The notes under the pieces were generated by a model. The model made no database searches, was not told the DNA's origin, and saw only the letters and a program-made list of their open reading frames with translations. Below, piece after piece: positions 1 to 7,359 of a stretch of 44,690 bases of DNA. Within the stretch, counting starts at the first letter, position 1, and each line of letters begins with the position of its first letter. This DNA is from UBA8199 sp035358715. GTDB taxonomy: Bacteria > Verrucomicrobiota > Verrucomicrobiia > Limisphaerales > UBA8199. Position numbers and translations under genes: made by a program. The DNA lies in NCBI GenBank assembly GCA_035358715.1, contig DAOPPX010000032.1:1-44690 (forward strand), read 5' to 3'.

Positions 1-85
1 CCGGTTGGTCGTCCGGGTAGGCAAACGGCACCGTGAGCACCGGGCGGTGGTCAGCCTCAAAACCGAATTCGCCCTCGTCAATCAC
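1..85 (-). CDS. Start of an unrecognised element gene, cut by the window edge
   Basis: A GTG at 83-85 overlaps the stop codon of the terminase-small-subunit-like gene and opens a frame with no stop to the left edge. Only 28 residues are visible, beginning MIDEGEFGFEADHRP. In phages and satellites the gene after a Nu1-like small terminase is often the large terminase, but the visible residues carry no motif, so this is only a positional guess. The tight overlap suggests the same transcript as the upstream genes. Confidence 0.35.
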   Translation of the reverse strand, partial: MIDEGEFGFEADHRPVLTVPFAYPDDQP

Positions 86-615
86 GGCGCTGGCTGGGCT
101 GGCTGTGCATCGGTCGGGGCGGGTTCGGGTGGCGCTTCTACCCATTTGGCGATGCCCAATCGGAAGATTTCGCAAATCTCGTCCACCGCCTGCTGCATCT
201 TCTGGCCGATTTCGACCGTGTCGAGCCCGGCGAGGATGGTAGGCAGTTCGGTTTCCAGTTTGCGCTGTAATACCACCCGCTGATGCAGGCTTACATTGCG
301 CAAGGCTGGGACTACTTCGTCCCGTGGTAGGAGGTGGCCGGAGAGCTTCGCGGCCTCAATTTCCTTTATGCGCCTCTCGGCACTGAGCTTCCTGAGCTTC
401 TCTTTGGCCAGTTCCGGGGCGCTGGCCTGATAGTGGCGAAAGAGAGCCTGGAGCGTCTCCACCATCGGCCACCGGCCGCCGGTCGGCTCCGGCAGTTTGT
501 TTTCTGCTGCCAACTGTCTAAGCCGGCGTTCGGTCAGATTTGAGAGTGCCGAAAGTTGGCTGCTGGTGATGGTGGCAGGCTGGGCCTGCGTCGGGGTGGG
601 GGTTTTGGTTTTCAT
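82..615 (-). CDS. Terminase small subunit-like (Nu1-type) protein
   Basis: A 177-residue protein. After a Thr/Pro/Gln-rich leader, residues about 20-50 form a winged-helix-like DNA-binding segment (SQLSALSNLTERRLRQLAAE, then a GGRWPM turn), as in phage lambda Nu1 and related DNA-packaging proteins. A long charged helix follows (about 70-100, KEKLRKLSAERRIKEIEAAK), which is the usual oligomerisation arrangement after a Nu1-like wHTH. The tail is Pro/Ala-rich. In Nu1 proteins this domain recognises the packaging site on viral DNA. Its start overlaps the stop of the PLD-like gene by 4 nt (ATGA), and its own stop overlaps the next GTG, so the three are translationally coupled. In a satellite this gene would redirect helper-phage packaging; in a prophage it would serve its own. 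The fold assignment rests on pattern recognition only, and another wHTH regulator is possible. Confidence 0.6.
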   Translation of the reverse strand: MKTKTPTPTQAQPATITSSQLSALSNLTERRLRQLAAENKLPEPTGGRWPMVETLQALFRHYQASAPELAKEKLRKLSAERRIKEIEAAKLSGHLLPRDEVVPALRNVSLHQRVVLQRKLETELPTILAGLDTVEIGQKMQQAVDEICEIFRLGIAKWVEAPPEPAPTDAQPAQPAP

Positions 616-1304
616 AAAAGTTTGAACCGGTCAAAGAATCGGGACAGCCATTTGTCGTGCCAGTTGTAAAGCTTGGGGTCGTTGGTGAGGGCCGCAGCCT
701 CGACGCAGTTACAGGACCTTAGGTTTGCCGATGTCTCGATGACGTAGCGGTCGGGCCGTGTAATCGGCGCGTATAGCTGGATTTTGGCGTGGACCCGCTC
801 GACGGCAACGACCGCGCCGGCCTGCTTCAACACCTCAACCGCAAAGTCGGCTGTCGCGGCATCTGCGGCCGCAAAATAGGAGGACATTGCCAATCGCAAG
901 CTGGCTATGCGCCCGTCCCGGACCATCTCGTCCAGCAGCGAAACCGTGTCGCGGTTTAGGCCAAGTGTTGCCAGTGTCACGTGGCAGCGCTGGCCGGCGA
1001 GGGCGATAATGACGGGGATTACACTGGCCAGAACGAACGAACCATCTAGCAGGAAGTGGATTGTCTCGCCTGGCCGGGGCAGGCGCTTCAACAGTCTGCC
1101 GGCTGTGGCGCTCTGCTCTGACCAATTTTGGAAGCGCCTCCGGGTCCTGGTGCTGCATTTCCCAACATGTTCGGAATTGATGCCTAGCCTGTCGCCGATG
1201 GTGCTGGAAGCCTTCCGGGGCAGTTCGGTCAAGCCGGCGAGCAGCGCATCCTCCAGCGCATCGGGCTGCACGGGAAACCGGACGTCACTAGTGGGGGCTG
1301 TCAT
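612..1304 (-). CDS. Phospholipase D-like (single HKD-like motif) protein
   Basis: A 230-residue protein. The C-terminal half has the order of a PLD-superfamily active site: HAK at about residue 168, then an ETSANLRS strand-turn resembling the (G/A)SxN part of the HxK-(D)-GSxN signature. The canonical Asp is not obvious. Single-motif members act as homodimeric nucleases or phosphodiesterases. The N-terminal 80 residues are basic with no clear domain. The central part (hydrophobic VIPVIIALAGQRCHVTLATLG) is a likely core beta-strand region rather than a membrane segment. It lies directly upstream of, and overlaps, the terminase-like gene on the same strand. Many phage genomes carry PLD-like proteins next to packaging genes, but their role is poorly defined. 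The function here is not established; the family call is moderate. Confidence 0.5.
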   Translation of the reverse strand: MTAPTSDVRFPVQPDALEDALLAGLTELPRKASSTIGDRLGINSEHVGKCSTRTRRRFQNWSEQSATAGRLLKRLPRPGETIHFLLDGSFVLASVIPVIIALAGQRCHVTLATLGLNRDTVSLLDEMVRDGRIASLRLAMSSYFAAADAATADFAVEVLKQAGAVVAVERVHAKIQLYAPITRPDRYVIETSANLRSCNCVEAAALTNDPKLYNWHDKWLSRFFDRFKLL

Positions 1305-1641
1305 AGGCGAGCTCGGCGCGTTTGGTGGACCTGCTTGGGGAAGCGATGGACAGAGGTTGGTTGACCGGGTGTGGCGGAGGGTGTAGGCATGGCTCCCGGG
1401 GGCTCTGGCTTGCGCTCAGTCGCGTTTGTTTTGCTCGGTTGGTGTCATGGCACAGCCCCGCTGTCCCGGCTCGTTGTAGGGCATTTGGGAGTATGACGAC
1501 TAGCCGTAATGGTCATACCCTGGGCTGTTTGGGATACATGGTCGCAAGGTACGCAAGGTGTTTCCGTCCGTACTGAGAAATGTACTTTCTCTATATCGTC
1601 GGAAAGACCTTGCTGACCTTGCAACCTTGCGTACTCAGGTT
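1305..1641. other. Non-coding gap containing the iteron cluster
   Basis: A 337-nt stretch without a convincing gene, between the helicase C-terminal half and the PLD-like gene. An open frame runs leftward out of the helicase end (to 1445), but past the helicase stop it only reads through the iterons and has no family signature. The notable content is the set of GCAAGGT repeats at 1544-1630 around a short AT-rich core (listed separately). The rest shows no recognisable terminator or RNA gene. Confidence 0.5.
1544..1634. repeat. Five-copy GCAAGGT iteron cluster with inverted symmetry (possible replication origin)
   Basis: GCAAGGT occurs directly at 1544-1550 and 1553-1559, and in inverse (ACCTTGC) at 1607-1613, 1616-1622 and 1624-1630. 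Spacing within each group is 9, 9 and 8 nt. The outer copies extend to a perfect 11-bp inverted repeat, GTACGCAAGGT (1549-1559) and ACCTTGCGTAC (1624-1634). Between them lie TTTCCG/CGGAAA arms and an AT-rich core (about 1570-1597). Iterons around an AT-rich centre next to a replicative helicase gene fit an initiator-binding origin. A protein-binding operator or a transcribed hairpin is also possible. Confidence 0.5.
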
Positions 1642-2292
1642 TCATCTTTGGTGCACCTCCACCTTGAACCTTTTGGCGTGGCCCTTGCCTTCCAGTGTGA
1701 ACCTGTAGCCATTGACTAGGCGGCGGTCGTAGGACTTCAAGAGCTTCCCAAAGCTGGATTTGGACTTGGCTTCTAGTTCGCCTTCTGCGGGGATGCACCA
1801 ATCGAACAGGCCACCGGCCCGGGCCACCTCGACCAGTTCATCAAACTGGACCACCTTGAGGTGTGCGCCGTCCGCGATGCCTTTGACCAGCGCCCGCATG
1901 TCAGTGCCGTCCTGATCGGCGGCGGCTTCTATTTGGGGTGTTTCCAGTGGGCAGCCATAGCCAGCTAGTTCCACGATGCCCCCGATGATATCTGCCCAAT
2001 CGGAGAAGCTCGAATTGCCCCGGGACGGCTTCGGTCGCATGGCCTTGTCCCAATCCTGAATCATGGCCCATAGTGCGGACAGAATATCGGAGCGCCGTTC
2101 TAGTAGCGTCGGCACTTCGAGGTTGTTCTGGAATACCCGATCCTCTGCGCGTTCCACCTCCAGGAACAGTTCGCAGAACAGGGAGCGCCTGCGCAGGTCT
2201 GGTGATACGGTGCAACCGTTGCCGGTGATGAACACCACCGCATTATTCTCGCCTCTGAATGTCTTGGTCTGGCCCAGGATACGGCCCTTCAT
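1642..2292 (-). CDS. Helicase/primase-type ATPase, C-terminal part (split by frameshift)
   Basis: A 216-residue frame that continues, one base out of register, the ATPase begun at 3127. From about residue 4 it reads RILGQTKTFRGENNAVVFIT, containing a beta-strand ending in TGNG (sensor-1-like), then DLRRRSLFCEL with the arginines expected of an SF3/AAA arginine finger. These pieces directly complete the fold started by the Walker A and B motifs upstream. The C-terminal 130 residues look like a lid plus winged-helix tail (FGKLLKSYDRRLVNGYRF), common in satellite and phage replicative helicases. An ATG exists at the frame start, but it lies inside the ATPase core, so separate translation would yield a half-domain. 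Either the gene is broken, the assembly has an indel in a C/G run, or a ribosomal frameshift joins the halves. Confidence 0.7.
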   Translation of the reverse strand: MKGRILGQTKTFRGENNAVVFITGNGCTVSPDLRRRSLFCELFLEVERAEDRVFQNNLEVPTLLERRSDILSALWAMIQDWDKAMRPKPSRGNSSFSDWADIIGGIVELAGYGCPLETPQIEAAADQDGTDMRALVKGIADGAHLKVVQFDELVEVARAGGLFDWCIPAEGELEAKSKSSFGKLLKSYDRRLVNGYRFTLEGKGHAKRFKVEVHQR

Positions 2293-3127
2293 AGTCCTGA
2301 GTTGTCAGGAAGCCTTCCAGGGCTGCGCTGGCGATGTGCTTCTTGGCGTTATCAAAGAAGATGACCGGGCGCGCCTCGAGTACGGCCGCCAACAATGCCT
2401 TGCGCATTTCATCCTCGTCCTTGGGCTTGGTGCCTGCTGGCGCATATCCCAATACCGGGACTGTCGCGCACTTCACCAGCAAGGTCTTTCCGGCTCCCTC
2501 GGCATTAGCGACGAAGATGAAACAAGGCCGGAGGGACTTTGGCGGCAGCAGCCCCCTGCCAAAGACCGTCAGCATGGCCGAAAGCGCCACCGCTTTCGAC
2601 CGGCCACTGTCGGCGAATAGAAACTCGCTCAGCAGTTCATCAATGATTTCCTTGGCCATGGGGAGGGGCATCCCGGGCATGATGGGGATGGAATCGCAAG
2701 TGAAAGACTTGGTCTCGAAGTCGTAACCTTCCGGCAGGAGCACGATCCAACCGTCTTTGCGCATGACCGGCACGCGGATGGGGTTGAACCTTTCCACCTC
2801 CTGGAGCTGGCCGATGAACTGCGGGCTGGCGAGGATACCGGCTGCATCCGTTTGGCTGATGGTGCGCTTGAACTGGATTGCCTCGTCCGTGCCGGCGAGC
2901 TTGCGCACTTTGAAGCAGACCAGGTAATCCTCGACCCAGGTGCGCAAGGTTTCTGCCGTCATCTGGACTAGGCCGTCCTTTCGGTCGTTCACGATGAAGG
3001 GCAGGCCGCCCCGGGCGAAGATGTCTCTCTCTGCCAGTATTTTGCCGACTTCGCGGGCGGTTTCGCTGAGCAGATAGTTGTCCCCGGGCAGTTGCACCTT
3101 GGGGCGGCGGTCGTTTAGCTCCTTCAT
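2243..3127 (-). CDS. Helicase/primase-type ATPase, N-terminal part with Walker A and B (split by frameshift)
   Basis: A 294-residue frame. Residues 1-190 form an unassigned N-terminal region. At about 203-215 is a P-loop after a hydrophobic strand (FIFVANAEGAGKTLLVK: xxxAEGAGKT), and at about 255 a Walker B-like strand, ARPVIFFDNA. Together with the sensor/Arg-finger half encoded at 1642-2292 this is a replicative helicase-type ATPase like those of satellites and integrative plasmids. After TTQDYEG the frame changes: the last 13 residues (PYPGPDQDIQRRE) are out-of-register sequence. The change maps to the G/C run at 2283-2287. The start codon overlaps the TOPRIM gene stop by 4 nt, so both are one transcript. 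The probable role is element replication. Confidence 0.75.
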   Translation of the reverse strand: MKELNDRRPKVQLPGDNYLLSETAREVGKILAERDIFARGGLPFIVNDRKDGLVQMTAETLRTWVEDYLVCFKVRKLAGTDEAIQFKRTISQTDAAGILASPQFIGQLQEVERFNPIRVPVMRKDGWIVLLPEGYDFETKSFTCDSIPIMPGMPLPMAKEIIDELLSEFLFADSGRSKAVALSAMLTVFGRGLLPPKSLRPCFIFVANAEGAGKTLLVKCATVPVLGYAPAGTKPKDEDEMRKALLAAVLEARPVIFFDNAKKHIASAALEGFLTTQDYEGPYPGPDQDIQRRE

Positions 3128-4467
3128 GTTGCGGTTTCTCCTGATTGAAATGCTTTGTAAGCCTGCAACTGCTCCGTGTAGCTACGGCGGCTGTCATAGA
3201 CCGCCCACGGGTCATCTTCGACCAGCGCGGCCTCCGGTAGTCCAACTGGCGGAAAGTCCTCATTGTTTAGCTCATCCGTGATAGACGCGAATAGCTTGGC
3301 TGAGTCCTTCTGCAATGCAGACAAAGCCTTTCGGATTGTCCCGTATTGCTCTTTGACTGAGTCCAGTTCCTCCCGGTGGCGTTCATAGACCGATTCATTT
3401 ATTCTCTGGACTGCGGTGGCCAGTTCGGACTCGGCTTCGGATATTGCCTCTTTTAGGCTGTCATCGTAATAGACCTGCATCGCATTACCGACGATCTCTG
3501 CTAGGCTGCCGGGATGGATAGCTTCGAGAGCATCTAATTCGGTCGCGCCTGTGCCGTGAATCGCCTCAAAGCCTTCCTTGCGCCGTTCGGATTCTTTGAT
3601 GGGGATGCGGGGCAGTTCATACTCGGCGCATTGTTCGGCTGTCAGTGCGACGGGGAACAGGCGGACGTCTAAGTCTCTCCGGCTGGTTCGGATGAAGAAT
3701 TCAATCTTGCGAGCGGCTGACACTGGCATGCATTGGCCTGCCGGATCAAAGTCGCTGACGTAGAATATCCTCAGCGGGTGATCCCGTTGGCAGCGGCTTA
3801 ATAGCTTGCTAATAGCGGTGGTGCTTAGTTCCCCGGCCCCGGTCACAAGGTTAGCTCCGTAGCGCTCGCAAAGCGGGACTAGAACGTCATTCATGGTGGT
3901 TTTCTCGCACCATACTTCTAGGTGATAACGCTGGATTGTGGGTAATGGCGGGGCGGTCAGGGCTGGCACTTCCAATGCGCGGGGCAGGACGAAAGACTCG
4001 TTGTGCCACCCACTGATCCAAATGCTGCCAACCTCCTCCTGGTATGGCCTGCGGATAATCGGCGGCGGGTTCTTCCGGTCATCAAAGGCTTCGTGATCCA
4101 CTAACCCCAGGTATCGAGCGGATTTTGAGGCAGCGCACAGGAAGAGCCAGCATTCCTCTGTATTGGTGTATGGCTTGCCATTAGGCATCTTGGGCGGCTC
4201 TGCGGCGCTGGCGGCTGCGTAGTGAATGCGCCGAATGTGAACGCCTCGCTGGAAACCCAGGTCATTCCAGACCTTGGCAAACCACTGGCCGTTTATGAGG
4301 CTGGTGGGTGCGCCAGCATAGAAAGGATCATTCTGCGGGGCGAGGACCAGCAATTCCTTTACCGGGACAGCGTGGTCCTTGGCGTATGCTTTCAGCCCAT
4401 TGTAATCACAGGCTTGGTTCGAAATCTCGTCCGGGTGGATGATGGGAAGGGCCTGTTCACTGGTCAT
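3124..4467 (-). CDS. TOPRIM-domain protein (Topo VI A/Spo11-like fold)
   Basis: A 447-residue protein. The ATG at 4467 is chosen because GGGAGG lies 6-11 nt upstream; the frame opens 60 nt earlier without such a site. About residues 185-300 show a TOPRIM core: a strand with glutamate and lysine (HLEVWCEKTTMNDVLVPLC), a central segment LVTGAGELSTTAISKLL, then the metal-binding DxD in FYVSDFDPAGQCM. After it comes VRLFPVALTAEQCAEYELPR, a pattern also seen in TOPRIM proteins of phages and integrative elements. The C-terminal 150 residues are highly charged and probably coiled coil. TOPRIM domains act in primases, topoisomerases and nucleases. Co-transcription with the helicase by an ATGA overlap suggests a primase-like or DNA-processing role in element replication. 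No zinc finger or RepB-like primase domain is visible. Confidence 0.7.
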   Translation of the reverse strand: MTSEQALPIIHPDEISNQACDYNGLKAYAKDHAVPVKELLVLAPQNDPFYAGAPTSLINGQWFAKVWNDLGFQRGVHIRRIHYAAASAAEPPKMPNGKPYTNTEECWLFLCAASKSARYLGLVDHEAFDDRKNPPPIIRRPYQEEVGSIWISGWHNESFVLPRALEVPALTAPPLPTIQRYHLEVWCEKTTMNDVLVPLCERYGANLVTGAGELSTTAISKLLSRCQRDHPLRIFYVSDFDPAGQCMPVSAARKIEFFIRTSRRDLDVRLFPVALTAEQCAEYELPRIPIKESERRKEGFEAIHGTGATELDALEAIHPGSLAEIVGNAMQVYYDDSLKEAISEAESELATAVQRINESVYERHREELDSVKEQYGTIRKALSALQKDSAKLFASITDELNNEDFPPVGLPEAALVEDDPWAVYDSRRSYTEQLQAYKAFQSGETAT

Positions 4468-4632
4468 GATGACCTCCCTCCCGCAACGGGGCTCGTTCTG
4501 GCTTTCGATGGGCCAACACCTCGCCATAGCTGCGCCCCGGTTGCCAGCCCCGTCGAATCAGCCTCGAAACCTTCTGCCTGTCGCTGCCACTGGCCTTGCT
4601 CGCCCTGAGATAAAAACGGTGGCGGGCCATAG

Positions 4633-4902
4633 TCATGAGAGGGCCTGGGCGCGGCGGGTGAAGGTTCCTGCCTTGCTTCTTTGCGCTGGCTGAGACGGGC
4701 TCAATCCCGATGCTGCGTGAACCTCGCCCCGCAGTATTCGCTCCACCTGGGCTGCGGGGTAGGCCACGCTGCGGCAGTTAAGTTTAATGGGGGTGAGAAT
4801 TCCCAACGCCTCCCAACGGGCGAGGGTTCGCGGCGTGCGGTTGAACAACTCCGCCGTTTTACTGCGCTTGATGATCCCGGTTGTGCCAGTCGTAATGTGC
4901 AT
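4633..4902 (-). CDS. Small MerR/AlpA-like helix-turn-helix protein (excisionase or regulator)
   Basis: An 89-residue protein if started at the ATG at 4902, which has AGG 6-8 nt upstream; a TTG at 4914 is the alternative. Residues about 5-45 fit the HTH_17/MerR-type fold: IIKRSKTAELFNRTPRTLAR, then WEALGILTPIKLNCRSVAYP with the beta-wing tyrosine. VERILRGE follows as a helix. Proteins of this size beside a tyrosine integrase are usually the recombination directionality factor (Xis) or the AlpA-type activator of satellite replication genes. Which one applies cannot be decided here. About 165 nt separate it from the TOPRIM gene, enough for a promoter. Confidence 0.65.
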   Translation of the reverse strand: MHITTGTTGIIKRSKTAELFNRTPRTLARWEALGILTPIKLNCRSVAYPAAQVERILRGEVHAASGLSPSQPAQRSKAGTFTRRAQALS

Positions 4903-4969
4903 ACGACCTGACAATACCGTTCATCACATAATGGTCACTGGATTGGGACAGCCGGTGTCCCCAACTCGC

Positions 4970-5788
4970 CTAATCAGGTCGGGAGACTCTGGGCGCTGGT
5001 CCCGTTTTCCCTCCAACCAGGCCGAGCCGCTCCCTCCGCTTTTTTATCGCTCCGGGGGAGTAGCGTTTGCCTGTCTGCTCGAACACGTAATTTGATAGTG
5101 CCTCTGCGGTTGGCGGGGTGGGGCTGGTGGCGTATGCCTTCACGATCAAGTAATCAGCCAACTCAATTTCTCGCGGCGGGAGTTGTGACTCGTGGTGTAG
5201 AAACTGCGTGGCGGCGGTGTCGTTGCCGGCGCGGATGGCTTCGACAGTGGCGGGGAGTTGCCGCTCCAACACCTTCAGCCGGGCACTAAGCAGGTCTGCC
5301 TCTCGGCAGGTCTGCGCCCTGGGGCGAGGTGCTGCTGTCTTGGCCTTGCTGGCTTGAACACGGATTCGCTCTTTGTATTGCGCGAGGGTGAGACAGCCGT
5401 GCCTCTTGAACTCTCGCGCCTTGGATTCCCACGCCTTCAAGTAATCCGATTTCTTTGCGTGCGTGGTGTTGGCGTCATAGTAAATTGCCTCCCAAGGAAC
5501 CGAGGATATTTTCTCGTGCGTGTCGGGGTGAACCAGCCAATGCACGATCACCCACTTGGTTTTGATTCCTTGATGCTTCTGAACCTCTGGAAGCTCGACG
5601 AGTTCAAGCTGGCTCAATGTGCCCGGCGGAATGCTGGCGCGGTCCGGCGTTCGGCAGGGCTGAACCTCGGTTCGGTGAATCGTTACTCGGTTGGTTAACC
5701 CGAAGTGCGGATTGTTGAGCCCGGCGACGCCAAAGTCGCCAGTGCCGAATGCGACAATGCAAGTTGCTGAATAGCGTGGTGTGCTCAT
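4970..5788 (-). CDS. Hypothetical element protein with C-terminal HTH-like segment
   Basis: A 272-residue protein using the ATG at 5788; a TTG two codons upstream is possible. The integrase stop (5791-5793) is 3 nt before this ATG, so the two genes are coupled. I do not recognise the family. Residues about 75-130 contain an aromatic-rich segment (KTKWVIVHWLVHPDTHEK, then SVPWEAIYYDANTTH). Residues 135-200 are charged helices. The last 50 residues (LSNYVFEQTGKRYSPGAIKK plus RRERLGL) look like a DNA-binding helix-turn-helix with a basic tail. Position between integrase and AlpA-like genes suggests a role in regulation or excision, but this is inference. Confidence 0.6.
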   Translation of the reverse strand: MSTPRYSATCIVAFGTGDFGVAGLNNPHFGLTNRVTIHRTEVQPCRTPDRASIPPGTLSQLELVELPEVQKHQGIKTKWVIVHWLVHPDTHEKISSVPWEAIYYDANTTHAKKSDYLKAWESKAREFKRHGCLTLAQYKERIRVQASKAKTAAPRPRAQTCREADLLSARLKVLERQLPATVEAIRAGNDTAATQFLHHESQLPPREIELADYLIVKAYATSPTPPTAEALSNYVFEQTGKRYSPGAIKKRRERLGLVGGKTGPAPRVSRPD

Positions 5789-5790
5789 GC

Positions 5791-7053
5791 TCAAGCCTGG
5801 CTCTGGGTTTTCATTAGCTGCCCCAGGTCGAGGGCGATTCGCTCTTTCTTATCTACGTATGCCTCGCGGGTGATGGTGATATTCGAGTGACGCAAGGCGG
5901 CGCTCGCGGCGAAGATTCCGAATTGCTGATTGATGAGGCTGCCAAATTCCTTCCTGAGAGTGTGCAGCGGGTTTCTGGCATCAACGCCTTTCTGCCGCAG
6001 CCAATTCAGCAGGGCCTTGAAGTGTCCATCGCATCTATACCGGTTCCAGTGAGGGGCTGCGGTGGGGGCAGCCTTGGACGCAATTACAAACTCGCTCTTG
6101 CTGGCTGCCATTGCCTGCTTGAAGTAACTGAGCAGGTCTTTGCCAACGTCTATCTCATCGGCGCTCGACTCCGTTTTAACTGTGCCGTATTCGCTCGACT
6201 CGACCGTGATGGTGCCTTGCCGCCAGTTGAATTGCTTCCAGGTCAGGCGGTCTATCTCGCTGCGACGCATTCCCGCCCCAAAGGCCAGCAAGAAAATCTT
6301 GAACTGCTCCGGCTCTGCTTCTTTTAACTCTTGGTGTGCGAGCGTAGCAAGGAGCGGGGCGTTGACCTTGGACTTGTAACGGGTGCGGGGGCGCTTCCCC
6401 AGGTCAACACCATCGAAGGGCAGGGGAGAGGGCAGGGTGATACCGAGGTGGCGAATCAGCTTTGGCGAGAATAGAGCCTTGGCGCTGCGGATGATGCTGG
6501 CGGCGGTCTGCTGTGCTGAACCTCGCTTGATCGGGTTGTGGTCGTTCCGGGCAATGTACGAGGTGCGCCACTGTTTGATTTTGTCCGGGGTCAGTTCGGC
6601 CAACGGGAAGCGCTCTACCTGCTCGCGCCACCGTGCCGCACCTCCATGCACGTAATCATGACGGCGGCGGGTGCCGCGCACCTTGGCGACCTGCGAGACA
6701 AGAAATCGGAGCTTCCGCTCGTAGGTGGTGAAGGTGGTGGGGCGGACTACCGCAACAGCCTTCACCGCACTAATGAAGTCGCCAACCGTAACATCGGCCT
6801 TGCTCTCTGGTGCCACGGTCCACGGTTTGAACTTGGCCTCCGTAGCCGCCAAACCGTGTGTCTGGAGTGAAAGCCAAATCTCTCGCGCCTTGGCGGCGGC
6901 CTGCTCCGCATTGGCGGTCTTTAGTGGCCACGTCCCGGGAACACCGGCAAAGCAGATGCGCACATGATATTCGTCGCCGCCACGGGTAATGAGCTTCTCG
7001 CGCCAGTGGCGCACGTCTGTTTTCGGATAGTGCTCTTTATGTTCATGTACCAA
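5791..7053 (-). CDS. Tyrosine recombinase / integrase
   Basis: A 420-residue phage-type integrase. The catalytic residues are all in place: R263 in GMRRSEIDRLTW, H364-x-x-R367 in HTLRKEFG, H389 in LRHSN, and the nucleophile Y399 in TREAYVDKKER. Residues about 85-170 are the core-binding SAM-like domain, and the first 60 an arm-type/AP2-like beta region (YHVRICFAGVPGTW). The annotated start is a TTG at 7051-7053 without a strong Shine-Dalgarno; a later start would shorten the arm domain. The gene reads away from a tRNA-Phe 3' fragment 140 nt beyond its start, the usual int-next-to-att arrangement, so this enzyme probably integrated the element into tRNA-Phe. Confidence 0.93.
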   Translation of the reverse strand: MVHEHKEHYPKTDVRHWREKLITRGGDEYHVRICFAGVPGTWPLKTANAEQAAAKAREIWLSLQTHGLAATEAKFKPWTVAPESKADVTVGDFISAVKAVAVVRPTTFTTYERKLRFLVSQVAKVRGTRRRHDYVHGGAARWREQVERFPLAELTPDKIKQWRTSYIARNDHNPIKRGSAQQTAASIIRSAKALFSPKLIRHLGITLPSPLPFDGVDLGKRPRTRYKSKVNAPLLATLAHQELKEAEPEQFKIFLLAFGAGMRRSEIDRLTWKQFNWRQGTITVESSEYGTVKTESSADEIDVGKDLLSYFKQAMAASKSEFVIASKAAPTAAPHWNRYRCDGHFKALLNWLRQKGVDARNPLHTLRKEFGSLINQQFGIFAASAALRHSNITITREAYVDKKERIALDLGQLMKTQSQA

Positions 7054-7191
7054 CTTTGTACCAAAACAACTGTCCAGTCAAGTCCGTATCTGTCAGGACA
7101 GCAGAATAGAGATTCCCCCTGTAAATAAAGGGCGGAAGTGGCTTTCAGCCAATGGTATCAAGACAAGGAGAGGGTGCGGAGTAGCAAGACG

Positions 7192-7234
7192 GAAAATCCT
7201 TGTGGCGGCGGTTCAATTCCGCCCCCAGCCACCA
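7192..7234 (+). other. attachment site: 43-nt 3' fragment of tRNA-Phe(GAA)
   Basis: From GAA of the anticodon through CCA, this matches the 3' half of a tRNA: anticodon GAA plus loop A's, anticodon-stem strand TCCTT, 5-nt variable loop, T arm GGCGG-TTCAATT-CCGCC, acceptor strand CCCAGCC, discriminator A and encoded CCA. The bases 5' of GAA do not form the other half of a tRNA (no GGCTGGG acceptor strand, no D arm, and U33 is G). It is therefore an att duplicate and not a functional gene. The intact tRNA-Phe should mark the other end of the element, left of the window. Confidence 0.8.
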
Positions 7235-7359
7235 CATTCCGGCCAGAAGTCTCTCAACATTCACAGGAAGGTCGTCATGGCGTCAACTACCAACCCCAAA
7301 GAGATTCTGCGCGGGACTATTGCTTCCCTCCACCCGTCCGGATGGCGGGGCGCTGGTGA

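Noticed and set aside
7137..7234. A complete tRNA gene upstream of slipin
   Set aside because: Only the 3' half fits (anticodon GAA through CCA). No acceptor 5' strand or D arm is found upstream, and the U33 position is G, so it is an attachment-site fragment.
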